Source of the DNA: Sporobacter sp963675425
GTDB lineage: Bacteria > Bacillota > Clostridia > Oscillospirales > Oscillospiraceae
Assembly: GCA_963675425.1 (NCBI GenBank)
Contig: OY776214.1
Coordinates: 2,604,001-2,668,000 of the forward strand
Length of the DNA: 64,000 nt
Direction: 5' to 3'
Shown here: positions 50,900-60,058 of the stretch, in pieces
How the letters are laid out: each line of letters starts with the position of its first letter
Numbering within the stretch: position 1 is the stretch's first letter
The notes under the pieces: model-generated
Seen by the model: only the letters and a program-made list of their open reading frames with translations
Told to the model about the DNA's origin: nothing
The model's database searches: none
Position numbers and translations under genes: made by a program

Positions 50900-51715
50900 A
50901 TGATTGCGCAAAAGTTTCAGGAATTTATCGAAAGAACAGTCGGTACGTTAAAGCGGGACCCAAGAATTTGCGGTATAGCTTTGGGCGGCTCGTACATAAC
51001 AGGCCAGATGGATGACTATTCAGACCTGGACTTTATTATCGTCGTAGAACCAGACTGTTTCGATCAGGTGCTGGATGAGAAAATGGCGATGGCCGATAAG
51101 CTGGGTGATTTGTTATCGGCATTCACGGGAGAACATGTAGGTGTGCCGAATCTTTTAATTTGCCTTTATGATGCGCCGCTGCTCCATGTCGACTTTCATT
51201 TCAGACCTTTGGACCGGGCCGGAGAGAGGGCAGACGAGCCGGCCATACTATATGAAAAAAACGGAGCGCTGACAAATATATACAGGCGGACGGGAATCAC
51301 TCGGGAGGGTCTCGATCTACAGTGGCTGGAGGACCGTTTCTGGGTCTGGGTACACTACATTGCTTTGAAAATCGCCAGGGGAGAGCTGCTTGAGGCCATT
51401 GACGCCATCACCTTTATACGTGCGCGGGTTATCGGCGCGATGCTGCATGTGAAAAAAGGCAGCCCCCCCAGAGGGGTCCGGCACCTTGAGCGAGATGCGC
51501 CGGAATTTATGCCTGCGCTTGTCAAAACCGTTCCCACGCATGATGCCTGCAGCTGTGCAGACGCGCTTCGGGCGGAAATTGAGCTGTACAGAGAGCTGCG
51601 GCAGCCATATTTGAACCGCCTCGTCACGCGGGACAAGGCGGAGAAAAGGGCTGTGGAATATCTGGATCAAGTTGCCACCCTGTTAAGTGGTGGTGAAAAT
51701 GAATTAAGACCATAG
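50900..51715 (+). CDS. Nucleotidyltransferase-domain protein
   Basis: 271 residues. The pol-beta-type motif GGSYITGQMDDYSDLDFIIV provides the GS...DxD catalytic signature, and VDFHFRP supplies a further Asp. It resembles aminoglycoside nucleotidyltransferases such as AadK/AadE in general layout but is not close enough to assign resistance. ATG 50900 follows GGGGAG; an earlier in-frame start (50840) includes the promoter. Confidence 0.8.
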   Translation: MIAQKFQEFIERTVGTLKRDPRICGIALGGSYITGQMDDYSDLDFIIVVEPDCFDQVLDEKMAMADKLGDLLSAFTGEHVGVPNLLICLYDAPLLHVDFHFRPLDRAGERADEPAILYEKNGALTNIYRRTGITREGLDLQWLEDRFWVWVHYIALKIARGELLEAIDAITFIRARVIGAMLHVKKGSPPRGVRHLERDAPEFMPALVKTVPTHDACSCADALRAEIELYRELRQPYLNRLVTRDKAEKRAVEYLDQVATLLSGGENELRP

Positions 51716-51725
51716 AATAACTTAA

Positions 51726-51772
51726 AGTGAGCAGCACTGCGTTTACGGCTAAACGTAGTGCTCGCTTTTTAT
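51726..51772 (+). terminator. Intrinsic terminator
   Basis: Imperfect stem of about 17 bp, AGCAGCACTGCGTTTA/TAAACGTAGTGCTCGC, loop CGGC, followed by TTTTT. Confidence 0.85.
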
Positions 51773-51881
51773 CGTTTTTTTGAGTTAGCTTTAAATAGGT
51801 GCAATAATTCTCGTAGCCGGTACGTCTAATGTACGAAAACGCACAGGACCGGTCCATGTGTTGTCAAGGAGAGTAGCCAGC

Positions 51882-52391
51882 GTGAAGGAATTGATACAAA
51901 AAGCGCAGTCCGGTGACCCGGAAGCTTTCATACAGCTGATAGAACGGAGTAAGCAGTCTTTGTATAAGGTTGCCAGAGGTTATTTTACGGAAGCTATGGA
52001 CGCCGAGGACGCTATATCGGAGACGGTAATGACCTGCTGGGAGCAGATTTCTTTGCTTAATAAGCCGGAATATTTCAAGACATGGCTTCTTCGTATCCTG
52101 ATCAACAAATGCAATGATATTAAAAGAAAGCAGAAAAAAACCGTTGCGTTGGATTCAATTTCGGAGATAGCGCAGCCGGCTGCCGATTTTGAGAAGCTTG
52201 ACTATATGACCTTAATGGATCGGTTGAGCGATACATACCGGACTGTCTTGATCCTTTTTTACGGCGAAGGCTTTAAGGCTCGTGAAATCAGCAGAATTTT
52301 AAGCATGCCGATTGGTACGGTAACCAGCCGCCTGAAACGCGGACGTGAACAGCTTGCCGCTATTTTGAAAGAAAGAGGTGCACTGGAATGA
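51882..52391 (+). CDS. ECF-type RNA polymerase sigma factor
   Basis: 169 residues with sigma region 2 (AYRGDPEAF-like SGDPEAFIQLI through DAISETVMTCWEQI) and region 4 (YRTVLILFYGEGFKAREISRILSMPIGTVTSRLKRGREQL). GTG 51882 is favoured by AAGGAG at 51866-51871; the frame opens at 51858 within that site. It overlaps by four bases the gene of its presumed membrane anti-sigma factor. Target promoters and signal unknown. Confidence 0.92.
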   Translation: MKELIQKAQSGDPEAFIQLIERSKQSLYKVARGYFTEAMDAEDAISETVMTCWEQISLLNKPEYFKTWLLRILINKCNDIKRKQKKTVALDSISEIAQPAADFEKLDYMTLMDRLSDTYRTVLILFYGEGFKAREISRILSMPIGTVTSRLKRGREQLAAILKERGALE

Positions 52392-53485
52392 ATACGCATC
52401 TGGACAATGAGGAGCTTTTTGGGTTGTTTAGGCAGAAGATTGAGATTCCGGAGCGTACGCAGAAGCGCATCGAGCACACCTATGATGAGGTACGGCGGTC
52501 GTGCCGAATGAAAGAGGAGACTATTATGCCAATGAATAGAAGACACCATGGCAGAAGGCTTTTTGCCACTGCGGCGATTATCGCCATTTTGGCCGGTACT
52601 GTGCTGGCCGTTGGCCTGACGCATACCGATTTTATTGAATCCGTTTTCGGAAACGGTATATCTGGCCGCGAGAAAGAGACTGTTACAAATCCATGGGGCT
52701 CGACGTATACGCTGCCGGCCAGCGAGCGTGATGAGGTTGACGTTGAGCGTGCGGAAGCCCTCGTCGGGAACTATATCGCCCAAGCGGGCACCACTTTAGA
52801 GGCCAACGGCTTTACATTTACCATTGAAAGCTACGTCATGGACTCAAACGGCATTGCCTGCCTGACCTATACCCTGGAAAATCCGGAGGGATTGGATATT
52901 CTCCACGACGCGGGCGGCGGCGAAATCTATTACAATGACGCGGATTATCAGGAAACGGGCTTTCGGCTGGTTGAACCGCTTTTCCGCACTGAATCTGGCG
53001 CTATGCTGGACAGCCGGACTTATCTTGACGCCAGCCGCTCCACGGATACCAAGGCAACGCTTGTGGTTTACATCGCGCCTTTCGCCCCAGCGGAGGATGC
53101 TGACGGCATTACAATGACCATCGACGGCTATACTGAAGATGCCGATAAGAGCCTGGCTCCGCCGGTATTGTCAACGCTCACACTCCCGGCCTCGTCCAAG
53201 GTCGCGGCGATGGAATATTCGAACGGCGATATTTCAGCCTACATTTCTCCAGTGGGGATGACGATAACCAGTCAGTCCTTCCGCTCCGACGACTGCCAGA
53301 TAGATGAGCTGCTGATAAAATATTCCGATGGCAGTGAATACATTGTTGAGAGCGAAGATCCCTATATCCATAACGCCACGGTCAGTGCGATGGATGGGAA
53401 AACCATATGGATGGCGTTCAACCGTCTTGTCGATGTGGATAAGGTGACGGCTGTATTTATCAACGGCAGTGAATTGCCCGGCTAA
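52388..53485 (+). CDS. Membrane anti-sigma factor, DUF4179 type
   Basis: 365 residues: a cytoplasmic N-terminal segment (1-54) that would hold the sigma factor, one transmembrane helix (about 57-78) and a large extracellular domain with DUF4179-like strands (ANGFTFTIESYVMDSNGIACLTYTLENPEG). Translational coupling to the sigma gene supports an anti-sigma role. Release probably needs intramembrane proteolysis, which is family knowledge. Confidence 0.85.
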   Translation: MNTHLDNEELFGLFRQKIEIPERTQKRIEHTYDEVRRSCRMKEETIMPMNRRHHGRRLFATAAIIAILAGTVLAVGLTHTDFIESVFGNGISGREKETVTNPWGSTYTLPASERDEVDVERAEALVGNYIAQAGTTLEANGFTFTIESYVMDSNGIACLTYTLENPEGLDILHDAGGGEIYYNDADYQETGFRLVEPLFRTESGAMLDSRTYLDASRSTDTKATLVVYIAPFAPAEDADGITMTIDGYTEDADKSLAPPVLSTLTLPASSKVAAMEYSNGDISAYISPVGMTITSQSFRSDDCQIDELLIKYSDGSEYIVESEDPYIHNATVSAMDGKTIWMAFNRLVDVDKVTAVFINGSELPG

Positions 53486-53505
53486 GGCAAAACATATCAA
53501 GCATG

Positions 53506-53539
53506 AACAAAGACCTCCTCAAAAGAGGAGGTCTTTGTT
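53506..53539. terminator. Bidirectional terminator between anti-sigma gene and leuB
   Basis: Perfect 15-bp stem AACAAAGACCTCCTC/GAGGAGGTCTTTGTT, loop AAAA. It ends the sigma operon and, on the other strand, the branched-chain amino acid operon. Confidence 0.88.
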
Positions 53540-53569
53540 ATGTTAAATAGCGATTCGATATATTGAACC

Positions 53570-54643
53570 TTACTTCAATTCATCCAGAATAGCTTTCGTC
53601 ATGGCCGAGCACGAGAGAACGTCCATGCCGGGCTCGGCGATGTCCGCCGTTCTGAGGCCTTTGGCCAGAACGCGGGAGACCGCGTTCTCCACCATCAGCG
53701 CGCCTTCCTCCTGGCAAAGTGACAGCCGCAGCATCATGGCTGCTGAAAGCACTGTCGCGATGGGGTTAGACAGGTCCTTGCCGGCAATGTCGGGCGCGGA
53801 GCCGTGGATCGGCTCGTACATGCCGCGCTTCGTTTCTCCGAGCGAGGCCGACGGCAGAAGCCCGATAGAACCGGTGATCTGAGACGCCTCGTCGGAGAGA
53901 ATGTCGCCGAACATGTTGGACGTCACGACGACGTCAAACTGCTTCGGGTTTTTAACGAGCTGCATAGCTGCGTTGTCCACGAGCATGTCGGACAGCTCGA
54001 CGTCCGGGTATTTCTCCGCTAGACGGTGCATCACCTCGCGCCACAGGCGGGAGCTTTCAAGTACGTTGGCCTTGTCGATGCTGATGAGCTTTTTGCCGCG
54101 CGTACGGGCCAGCTCGAATGCCGTAACGCCAATGCGCTCGACCTCCATCTCGCTGTAGCATTCGGTGTCGTACGCCTCGGGGCCGTACTGGCCGTCCCTC
54201 CGGCCGTTTTCGCCGAAGTACATGCCGCCGGTAAGCTCACGGACAAAGATCATGTCAAAACCAGCGTCGGCGACCTCTTTTTTGAGCGGACAGGCGTCCT
54301 TGAGCTCGGGCAGAAGACGTGCCGGGCGCAGATTAGCATACAGGCCCAGCTCCTTGCGGATGCCTAAAAGGGCCTTTTCCGGGCGCATATTGCCGGGCAG
54401 GACATCCCATTTCGGCCCGCCGACTGCGCCGAGAAGCACGCTGTTGGACTCGAGACATGTTTTAATCGTTTCCTTGGGCAGCGGCGTGCCGAGCTTATCG
54501 ATGGCCGCGCCGCCCGCGAGGACTTTCTTGAAGGAGAACGTAGCCTTGTATTTCTTGCCGACGACCTCAAGCACCTGTAGGGCCGCGCCCACGATTTCAG
54601 GGCCGATGCCGTCGCCTTCGATAACCGCGATATTATAATTCAT
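53570..54643 (-). CDS. leuB: 3-Isopropylmalate dehydrogenase
   Basis: 357 residues. NAD-dependent oxidative decarboxylation of 3-isopropylmalate to 2-ketoisocaproate, third step in leucine synthesis. N-terminus IAVIEGDGIGPEI; catalytic region FVRELTGGMYFGENGR, DNAAMQLVKNP and SNMFGDILSDEASQ; NAD-binding EPIHGSAPDIAGK. Last gene of the operon, two bases after leuD. With cimA upstream it may also convert methylmalate in the isoleucine route. Confidence 0.96.
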   Translation of the reverse strand: MNYNIAVIEGDGIGPEIVGAALQVLEVVGKKYKATFSFKKVLAGGAAIDKLGTPLPKETIKTCLESNSVLLGAVGGPKWDVLPGNMRPEKALLGIRKELGLYANLRPARLLPELKDACPLKKEVADAGFDMIFVRELTGGMYFGENGRRDGQYGPEAYDTECYSEMEVERIGVTAFELARTRGKKLISIDKANVLESSRLWREVMHRLAEKYPDVELSDMLVDNAAMQLVKNPKQFDVVVTSNMFGDILSDEASQITGSIGLLPSASLGETKRGMYEPIHGSAPDIAGKDLSNPIATVLSAAMMLRLSLCQEEGALMVENAVSRVLAKGLRTADIAEPGMDVLSCSAMTKAILDELK

Positions 54644-54645
54644 GA

Positions 54646-55122
54646 TTAGGCCCCCTTGATGGAATTGAGCAGACCGCCCTTGGCGATGATATTCTGTAAA
54701 AACGGCGGGAAGGGGGCAAACTTCGTCACAGTGTTTTTCGTGAGATTATTCAGCTCGCCTTTGTCAAAGTCGATCTCCACCTCGTCGCCCTCGTCGATCT
54801 CGGCGTCGGATTCAATGATCGGCAGGCCAATGTTGATGGCGTTGCGGTAGAAGATGCGCGCAAAGCTTTTGGCCACGACCGCGCCGATGCCGGATTCCTT
54901 AATGGACAGGGGCGCGTGCTCGCGGGAGGAGCCGCAGCCGAAATTGCTGCCGGCGACCATGATGTCGCCGGGCTTGACGCGTCTGACAAACGTCTGGTCA
55001 AGGTCCTCCATACAGTGGGAGGCCAGTTCCTTGGGATCGGATGTGTTGAGGTAACGGGCGGGGATGATGACGTCGGTGTCGACGTTGTCGCCGTATTTAA
55101 TAACGTTGCCTTTGAGTTTCAT
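54646..55122 (-). CDS. leuD: 3-Isopropylmalate dehydratase, small subunit
   Basis: 158 residues, the short archaeal/clostridial LeuD type. Motifs DVIIPARYLN, GSNFGCGSSREHAP and AKSFARIFYRNAIN belong to the swivelling domain of the aconitase family. ATG 55122 has AAGGAGGAAAACCGAT directly before it; an upstream open frame to 55263 is out of the family and overlaps leuC. It works with LeuC to isomerise isopropylmalate, and probably citramalate. Confidence 0.95.
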   Translation of the reverse strand: MKLKGNVIKYGDNVDTDVIIPARYLNTSDPKELASHCMEDLDQTFVRRVKPGDIMVAGSNFGCGSSREHAPLSIKESGIGAVVAKSFARIFYRNAINIGLPIIESDAEIDEGDEVEIDFDKGELNNLTKNTVTKFAPFPPFLQNIIAKGGLLNSIKGA

Positions 55123-55136
55123 ATCGGTTTTCCTCC

Positions 55137-56390
55137 TTATTCCGCCGGGGCAATTTTGCCCGCGATGGCTGACGCCGCCGCGACGGCGGGGCTGGCCAGA
55201 TACACTTCGCTTTCGGGATGGCCCATACGCCCGACGAAGTTGCGGTTCGTCGTCGCCACACACCGCTCACCCTTGGCGAGGATGCCCATGTGGCCGCCGA
55301 GGCACGGCCCGCAGGTCGGCGTGGATACGGCGCAGCCGGCGTCGATAAAGGTTTTGAGCAGGCCCATTTCCATAGCGTCCAGATAAATCTGCTGAGTTGC
55401 GGGCAGGACGATGCAGCGCACGTGCTTGGCGATTTTCTGGCCCTTTAAAATATCCGCCGCGATAACGAGGTCCTCCAGACGTCCGTTGGTGCACGAGCCG
55501 ATGACAACCTGGTCGATTTTAATCTCCGGCATATCGTCAAACGTCCGGGCATTTTCCGGCAGATGGGGGAAGGCGACCGTCTGCCTGACCTGAGACAGGT
55601 CGATGTCGATGACCTTTTCGTATTCGGCGTCCGGATCGGCCGCAAAGACGACAGGCTTTCTGTCTGTGCGCGCGGTGACGTATTCAAGCGTCTTGTCGTC
55701 AACGGGGAAGATGCCGTTCTTCGCGCCGCCCTCGATAGCCATGTTGGCGATGCACAAACGGTCGCTCATGGAGAGGGTGGCGACGCCGTCACCGGAAAAC
55801 TCCATGGATTTATACAGCGCGCCGTCGACGCCGATGAGGCCGAGGATATGCAGGATGACGTCCTTGCCCCAGACGTTTTTCTGAAGCTTGCCCGTCAGAT
55901 TGAACTTGATGGCCGACGGGACCTTGAGCCAGACCTTGCCGGTCGCCATGCCGGCGGCCATATCGGTTGAGCCAACGCCTGTGGAAAACGCGCCGAGCGC
56001 GCCGTACGTACAGGTGTGGCTGTCGGCCCCGATAACGAGGTCGCCTGGGATTACCATGCCTTTTTCCGGCAGCAATGCGTGCTCAACGCCCATTTCGCCG
56101 ACATCAAAGAAGTTGACGACGCCTTTGTCCCAGGCGAATTCACGGATATGTTTGGACTGCTCGGCGGCTTTGATGTCCTTGTTCGGGACAAAGTGATCCA
56201 TAACGAATACGACCTTGTTCTGGTCGTATACGCAGTCGCACCCGGCCTTGTTGAACTCGTTGATGGCAACGGGTGTTGTAATGTCGTTGCCCAGTACGAG
56301 ATCCAAGTCGGCCATGATGATCTGGCCGGCCGCGACGCTTTCTTCGCCGCAGTGGGCCGCCAGGATCTTTTGTGTCATTGTCATGCCCAT
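55137..56390 (-). CDS. leuC: 3-Isopropylmalate dehydratase, large subunit
   Basis: 417 residues, HacA/LeuC-II type. [4Fe-4S] ligands in GSCTNGR and CGPCLGGH, SHTCTYGALGAFSTGVGSTDMA typical of the active-site region. Catalyses the dehydration-hydration of isopropylmalate; enzymes of this type often accept citramalate. GGAGGAGAAATAAACC precedes ATG 56390. Fifteen bases before leuD. Confidence 0.96.
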   Translation of the reverse strand: MGMTMTQKILAAHCGEESVAAGQIIMADLDLVLGNDITTPVAINEFNKAGCDCVYDQNKVVFVMDHFVPNKDIKAAEQSKHIREFAWDKGVVNFFDVGEMGVEHALLPEKGMVIPGDLVIGADSHTCTYGALGAFSTGVGSTDMAAGMATGKVWLKVPSAIKFNLTGKLQKNVWGKDVILHILGLIGVDGALYKSMEFSGDGVATLSMSDRLCIANMAIEGGAKNGIFPVDDKTLEYVTARTDRKPVVFAADPDAEYEKVIDIDLSQVRQTVAFPHLPENARTFDDMPEIKIDQVVIGSCTNGRLEDLVIAADILKGQKIAKHVRCIVLPATQQIYLDAMEMGLLKTFIDAGCAVSTPTCGPCLGGHMGILAKGERCVATTNRNFVGRMGHPESEVYLASPAVAAASAIAGKIAPAE

Positions 56391-56494
56391 GGTTTATTTC
56401 TCCTCCATGTTGTATTCTGTTCTCGCCCGCCGCCCTGTTAAGGTATAGGCCTTTGTCCCTATACCTCATAGAGGCGTTCGGCGTATACGCTATT

Positions 56495-56716
56495 AGCGGG
56501 CTCCTTTGGCAAAGGAGCTGACTGAGGATTGTTGTAGCCCTCATCCGGCGCTGCGCGCCACCTTCCCCCCAGGGGGAAGGCTAAAAGGGCGTCTTTGAGT
56601 AACTAACAACGAATCCAAAGGGACTGTTATTTCATAAGCACCCTAACACCACGTCGTGTATTTTGCCTTTCCACGGGGAAGCTGTCGAACGAAGTGAGAC
56701 TGATGAGGGGTGTTTA
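56495..56716. repeat. Composite intergenic repeat between cimA and leuC
   Basis: Region contains GCTCCTTT/AAAGGAGC (56500-56519), a block beginning CCCTCATCCGGCGCTGCGCG and ending GGGGGAAGGC (56538-56581), and a third GAAGCTGTCGAAC block ending GATGAGG (56677-56709). The middle block recurs inverted at 59946-59988 with few differences. Such short repeats are frequent between genes of related Clostridia. The 334-base gap 56391-56724 otherwise holds only the leuC leader. Confidence 0.65.
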
Positions 56717-56724
56717 ATGCCGTT

Positions 56725-58293
56725 TTATTTCTCTTCCATACAAAGCTTATATTCCAGAGAATCAACGAGCGCGTCGAAGCTGGCGCTGATAATATCGGTC
56801 GACACGCCGACGGTAATCCACTTGCGGTGTCCGTCTGTGGATTCCATAAGAACCCGGACGCCGGAGCCCGTGGCATGGTTTGTTTCCAGTACGCGCACCT
56901 TATAATCGATGAGGTGGACGCTGGTGAGTACCGGATAAAAAACGCACAGCGCCTTTCGAAGTGCCGTGTCCAGCGCGTTGACAGGGCCGTTGCCGACGGC
57001 GGCGGTGATTTCCGTGCTACCGTCGACCTTGATCTTGATCATGGCGTTGGAATTCATTTCGCCGTCCGGCGTCGGCCAATCGCTGGCCGCCTTATACAGG
57101 TCCGTCGTGAAATGCGGCCGGAACTTGCCGATAATCCGCTTGACCAGAAGCTCAAAGCTGGCGTCGGCGGCCTCAAACTGATAGCCCTCGTGTTCAAGCT
57201 CCTTAAGCCGCTCTAGGATCAGCGCCGTTTCGGGGCTGTCTTTCATAAGCTCGGGAGCGATGTTTTTAAGCTTCAGGAGCACTGCTTTTTTGCCCGATAC
57301 CTCCGAGAGTAAAAACTTCCGGCTGTTGCCGACGAGGGCGGGGTCTATGTGCTCAAAGGAGCGGGAGAGCTTGTCAACGCCGTCTATGTGCATGCCGCCC
57401 TTGTGGGCAAAGGCACTTTCGCCGACGTATGGCTTGTTGTTTGGCACGTACATATTGGCGATCTCAGAGATAGTGATCTCCGTTTCAACGAGCTTGTCAA
57501 GGCTGCCGCTGATACACTCGTAGCCGGCCTTGAGTTGCAGGCTCGGGATGATGATAGACAGATCTGCGTTGCCGCAGCGCTCGCCAATACCCATAAACGT
57601 ACCCTGTACGTGGCAAGCGCCGGCCTCGACGGCCATGATGGAATTGGCAACGGCGCAGCCGGAGTCGTTATGGCAGTGGATGCCGATGCGTACACCGGGG
57701 AATCCGGCACAGACCGTTTTGACGGTCTCGTATACGCCGAGCGGGAGCATGCCGCCGTTGGTATCACACAGCACAAGTGCGTCCGCGCCGCCGTCCATGG
57801 CCGCGTTGAGAACGCTCAGGGCGTAATCGGGATTGTTTTTGTACCCGTCGAAGAAGTGCTCCGCGTCAAAGATGACCTCTTTGCCCTTGGCCTTGAAAAA
57901 CCGTACGGTTTCGCGTACGCAGTTGAGGTTTTCCTCCAGCGTCGTGTTTAAAATTTCCGTGGCGTGCAGATCCCACGATTTGCCGAAAATAGCCACGGTG
58001 GCCGTATTGGCTTCCAGCAAAGAGATAACGTTCGCATCCTCTTCAACAGCGATGTCTTTGCGCTTGGTGCTGCCGAAGGCAACCAGCTTGGCATTTGTCA
58101 GCTGCAGGTCGGCGGCAGACTTGAAAAACTCCATGTCCTTCGGATTGGAGCCGGGATTGCCCGCTTCGATATACTTAACGCCGAACCGATCCAGCGTCTC
58201 GGCGATTTTCAGTTTGTCGGCGACAGTGAACGAGACGCCTTCCGTCTGCGCCCCGTCGCGGAGCGTTGTATCAAACATCTCCAGCTTCCGCAA
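56725..58293 (-). CDS. cimA: (R)-Citramalate synthase
   Basis: 522 residues. Condenses pyruvate with acetyl-CoA to citramalate, starting isoleucine synthesis without threonine. N-terminus FDTTLRDGAQTEGVSFTVADK, CimA-typical EAGNPGSNPKDMEFF, HCHNDSGCAVANS and the C-terminal regulatory domain. The DGAQTEG wording separates CimA from LeuA (DGEQSPG). Its start overlaps the leuA stop by 23 bases. The C-terminal domain probably gives feedback inhibition by isoleucine. Confidence 0.94.
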   Translation of the reverse strand: MRKLEMFDTTLRDGAQTEGVSFTVADKLKIAETLDRFGVKYIEAGNPGSNPKDMEFFKSAADLQLTNAKLVAFGSTKRKDIAVEEDANVISLLEANTATVAIFGKSWDLHATEILNTTLEENLNCVRETVRFFKAKGKEVIFDAEHFFDGYKNNPDYALSVLNAAMDGGADALVLCDTNGGMLPLGVYETVKTVCAGFPGVRIGIHCHNDSGCAVANSIMAVEAGACHVQGTFMGIGERCGNADLSIIIPSLQLKAGYECISGSLDKLVETEITISEIANMYVPNNKPYVGESAFAHKGGMHIDGVDKLSRSFEHIDPALVGNSRKFLLSEVSGKKAVLLKLKNIAPELMKDSPETALILERLKELEHEGYQFEAADASFELLVKRIIGKFRPHFTTDLYKAASDWPTPDGEMNSNAMIKIKVDGSTEITAAVGNGPVNALDTALRKALCVFYPVLTSVHLIDYKVRVLETNHATGSGVRVLMESTDGHRKWITVGVSTDIISASFDALVDSLEYKLCMEEK

Positions 58294-59812
58294 GTGTATC
58301 CCTCCTCTCCAGCATTTTGTTCACGCCGTTTAGATAAGCGAGAATACTCGATTCGATAATATTGGTTGACAGACCGCGGCCGGTAACAATTTTACCGCCT
58401 GTATTGATCTTGACAACGACCTCGCCAAGCGCGTCCTTGCCCTCCGTAATGGAATGGATGGCGTAATCCTCAAGGGAGTGGGGCGGCGCGTCGATGAGAA
58501 GCTTATCGATCGCGTTAAACGACGCGTCGATCGGGCCGTCGCCGAGTGCCACGTCCTCGCGCACCTCGCCATCCGATTCCAGGCTGATGACGCACGTGCC
58601 GCGCGAGGCGTTGGACGTGAAGACGTCAAAACGGTCGAGCTTGTAATACGTTTTGTGAGACGACAGCTCGCTGGTGATGATGGCGGCGATATCGTCGTCG
58701 CTGACGTTTTTCTTTTTGTCGCAGAGCCTTTTAAACTCTTCAAAGTATTTGTTAATATCCGTGTCGGCCAGCGTATAGCCCATGCTCCGCAGCCGGTCGG
58801 AAAAAGCGTGACGGCCGCTGTGCTTGCCGAGGACGAGCTTATTTTTGGACAGGCCGATGGACTCGGGCGACATGATCTCATACGTTGTCCGTTCGGACAG
58901 AACGCCGTGCTGATGGATGCCGGACTCATGCGCAAAGGCGCTGGAGCCGACAATGGCCTTGTTGAGCGGCGTCGGAACGCCGATGATGCTGTAAACGAGC
59001 TTGCTGGCCCGGTAGATTTGCGTCGTGTCGATGCGGGAGGATGCTTTGAAATAGTCCCGGCGGGTATTGAGCGCCATGACGATCTCTTCGAGCGCCGCGT
59101 TGCCGGCCCGTTCGCCCAGACCGTTGATCGTGCATTCAACCTGCGTCGCACCGGCGCCGACGGCCGCGAGAGAGTTAGCCACAGCCAGCCCCAAATCGTT
59201 ATGGCAATGGACAGAAATAGCGGCCTTGTCGATGTTGGCAACATGTTCTTTCAGGTATCTAATAAGCTGTGCCATCTCCTCCGGTGTCGTATAGCCGACC
59301 GTGTCCGGGATGTTGAGGACGGTCGCGCCGCTTGAAATGGCCGCATCGAGTACTTTAACCAGAAAGTCCGGGTCGCTTCGAGTGGCGTCCTGCGCGGAAA
59401 ATTCGACGGCAGGGCACTTTTTTGCCGCGTAGGCGACCATGGTTTTCGTTTTCTCCAGTACCTGCTCCGGCGTCATTTTCATCATATACTGCATGTGAAC
59501 GGGTGACGTGGAGATGAACGTGTGGATGAGCGGGGAGGCGGCATGCTTAACAGCCTCGTAAGCCGCGTCAATATCCTTTTCGTCCGTGCGTGCCAGAGAC
59601 GCGACGGTGCAGTCCTTGATTTCTTTGGCGACCGAGCTCACTGATTCGAAATCGCCTGGTGAGGAGATCGCAAAGCCGGCTTCAATGACGTCTACACGAA
59701 GCCTTTCAAGATGACGCGCTACCTCCAGTTTCTCACTTAAATCCATGCTGCATCCGGGCGACTGTTCGCCATCGCGCAGCGTCGTGTCAAAAATTTTAAT
59801 CGTCGGTTCCAT
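58271..59812 (-). CDS. leuA: 2-Isopropylmalate synthase
   Basis: 513 residues. Makes 2-isopropylmalate from acetyl-CoA and 2-ketoisovalerate. DTTLRDGEQSPGCSM, HCHNDLGLAVANSLAA, AFAHESGIHQHG and the C-terminal LeuA dimerisation domain (ASRGTCVISLESDG) are visible. ATG 59812 is 9 bases after AGGAGG; the ATG at 59821 touches the ribosome site. First gene after the repeat-containing gap that separates it from ilvD. Confidence 0.96.
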   Translation of the reverse strand: MEPTIKIFDTTLRDGEQSPGCSMDLSEKLEVARHLERLRVDVIEAGFAISSPGDFESVSSVAKEIKDCTVASLARTDEKDIDAAYEAVKHAASPLIHTFISTSPVHMQYMMKMTPEQVLEKTKTMVAYAAKKCPAVEFSAQDATRSDPDFLVKVLDAAISSGATVLNIPDTVGYTTPEEMAQLIRYLKEHVANIDKAAISVHCHNDLGLAVANSLAAVGAGATQVECTINGLGERAGNAALEEIVMALNTRRDYFKASSRIDTTQIYRASKLVYSIIGVPTPLNKAIVGSSAFAHESGIHQHGVLSERTTYEIMSPESIGLSKNKLVLGKHSGRHAFSDRLRSMGYTLADTDINKYFEEFKRLCDKKKNVSDDDIAAIITSELSSHKTYYKLDRFDVFTSNASRGTCVISLESDGEVREDVALGDGPIDASFNAIDKLLIDAPPHSLEDYAIHSITEGKDALGEVVVKINTGGKIVTGRGLSTNIIESSILAYLNGVNKMLERRDTLAEAGDV

Positions 59813-59889
59813 TAATAGCATCCTCCTTTCTGAAGATTTAGAAATATCTCTTTGTAATGATGTTCTTAAATGGCTGATGGTTTATACGG

Positions 59890-59990
59890 GCAGGGAATCC
59901 CTCCGGCAGGTTAACCTGCCACCGTCCTTTAAACAAGGAAGGTATGCCTTCCCCTGGGGGAAGGTGGCGCTTAGCGCCGGATGAGGGTAC
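59890..59990. repeat. Intergenic repeat between ilvD and leuA
   Basis: Compound of GGAATCCCTCC with hairpin GGCAGG..CCTGCC, CCGTCCTTTAAACAAGGAAGG and an inverted copy of the CCCTCATCCGGCGC...GGAAGGC block found at 56538-56581. The first half resembles the ends of the MITE-like element at 29187-29392. The remaining part of 59813-60058 shows no gene. Confidence 0.65.
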
Positions 59991-60058
59991 GCACATTCCG
60001 CCTGGGGCGGCCATGGGGCCGCAGGCCCTTATCCCTTAATTGGGTGGGCGGGTGGGTA

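Noticed and set aside
58454..59335. Open frame of 293 codons opposite leuA
   Set aside because: Lies wholly antisense to a complete leuA, has no ribosome site and shows the composition of a mirror frame.
59813..60058. Possible T-box or leucine attenuator before leuA
   Set aside because: No leucine codon-rich leader peptide, T-box sequence or terminator/antiterminator pair seen; the region consists of dispersed repeats.
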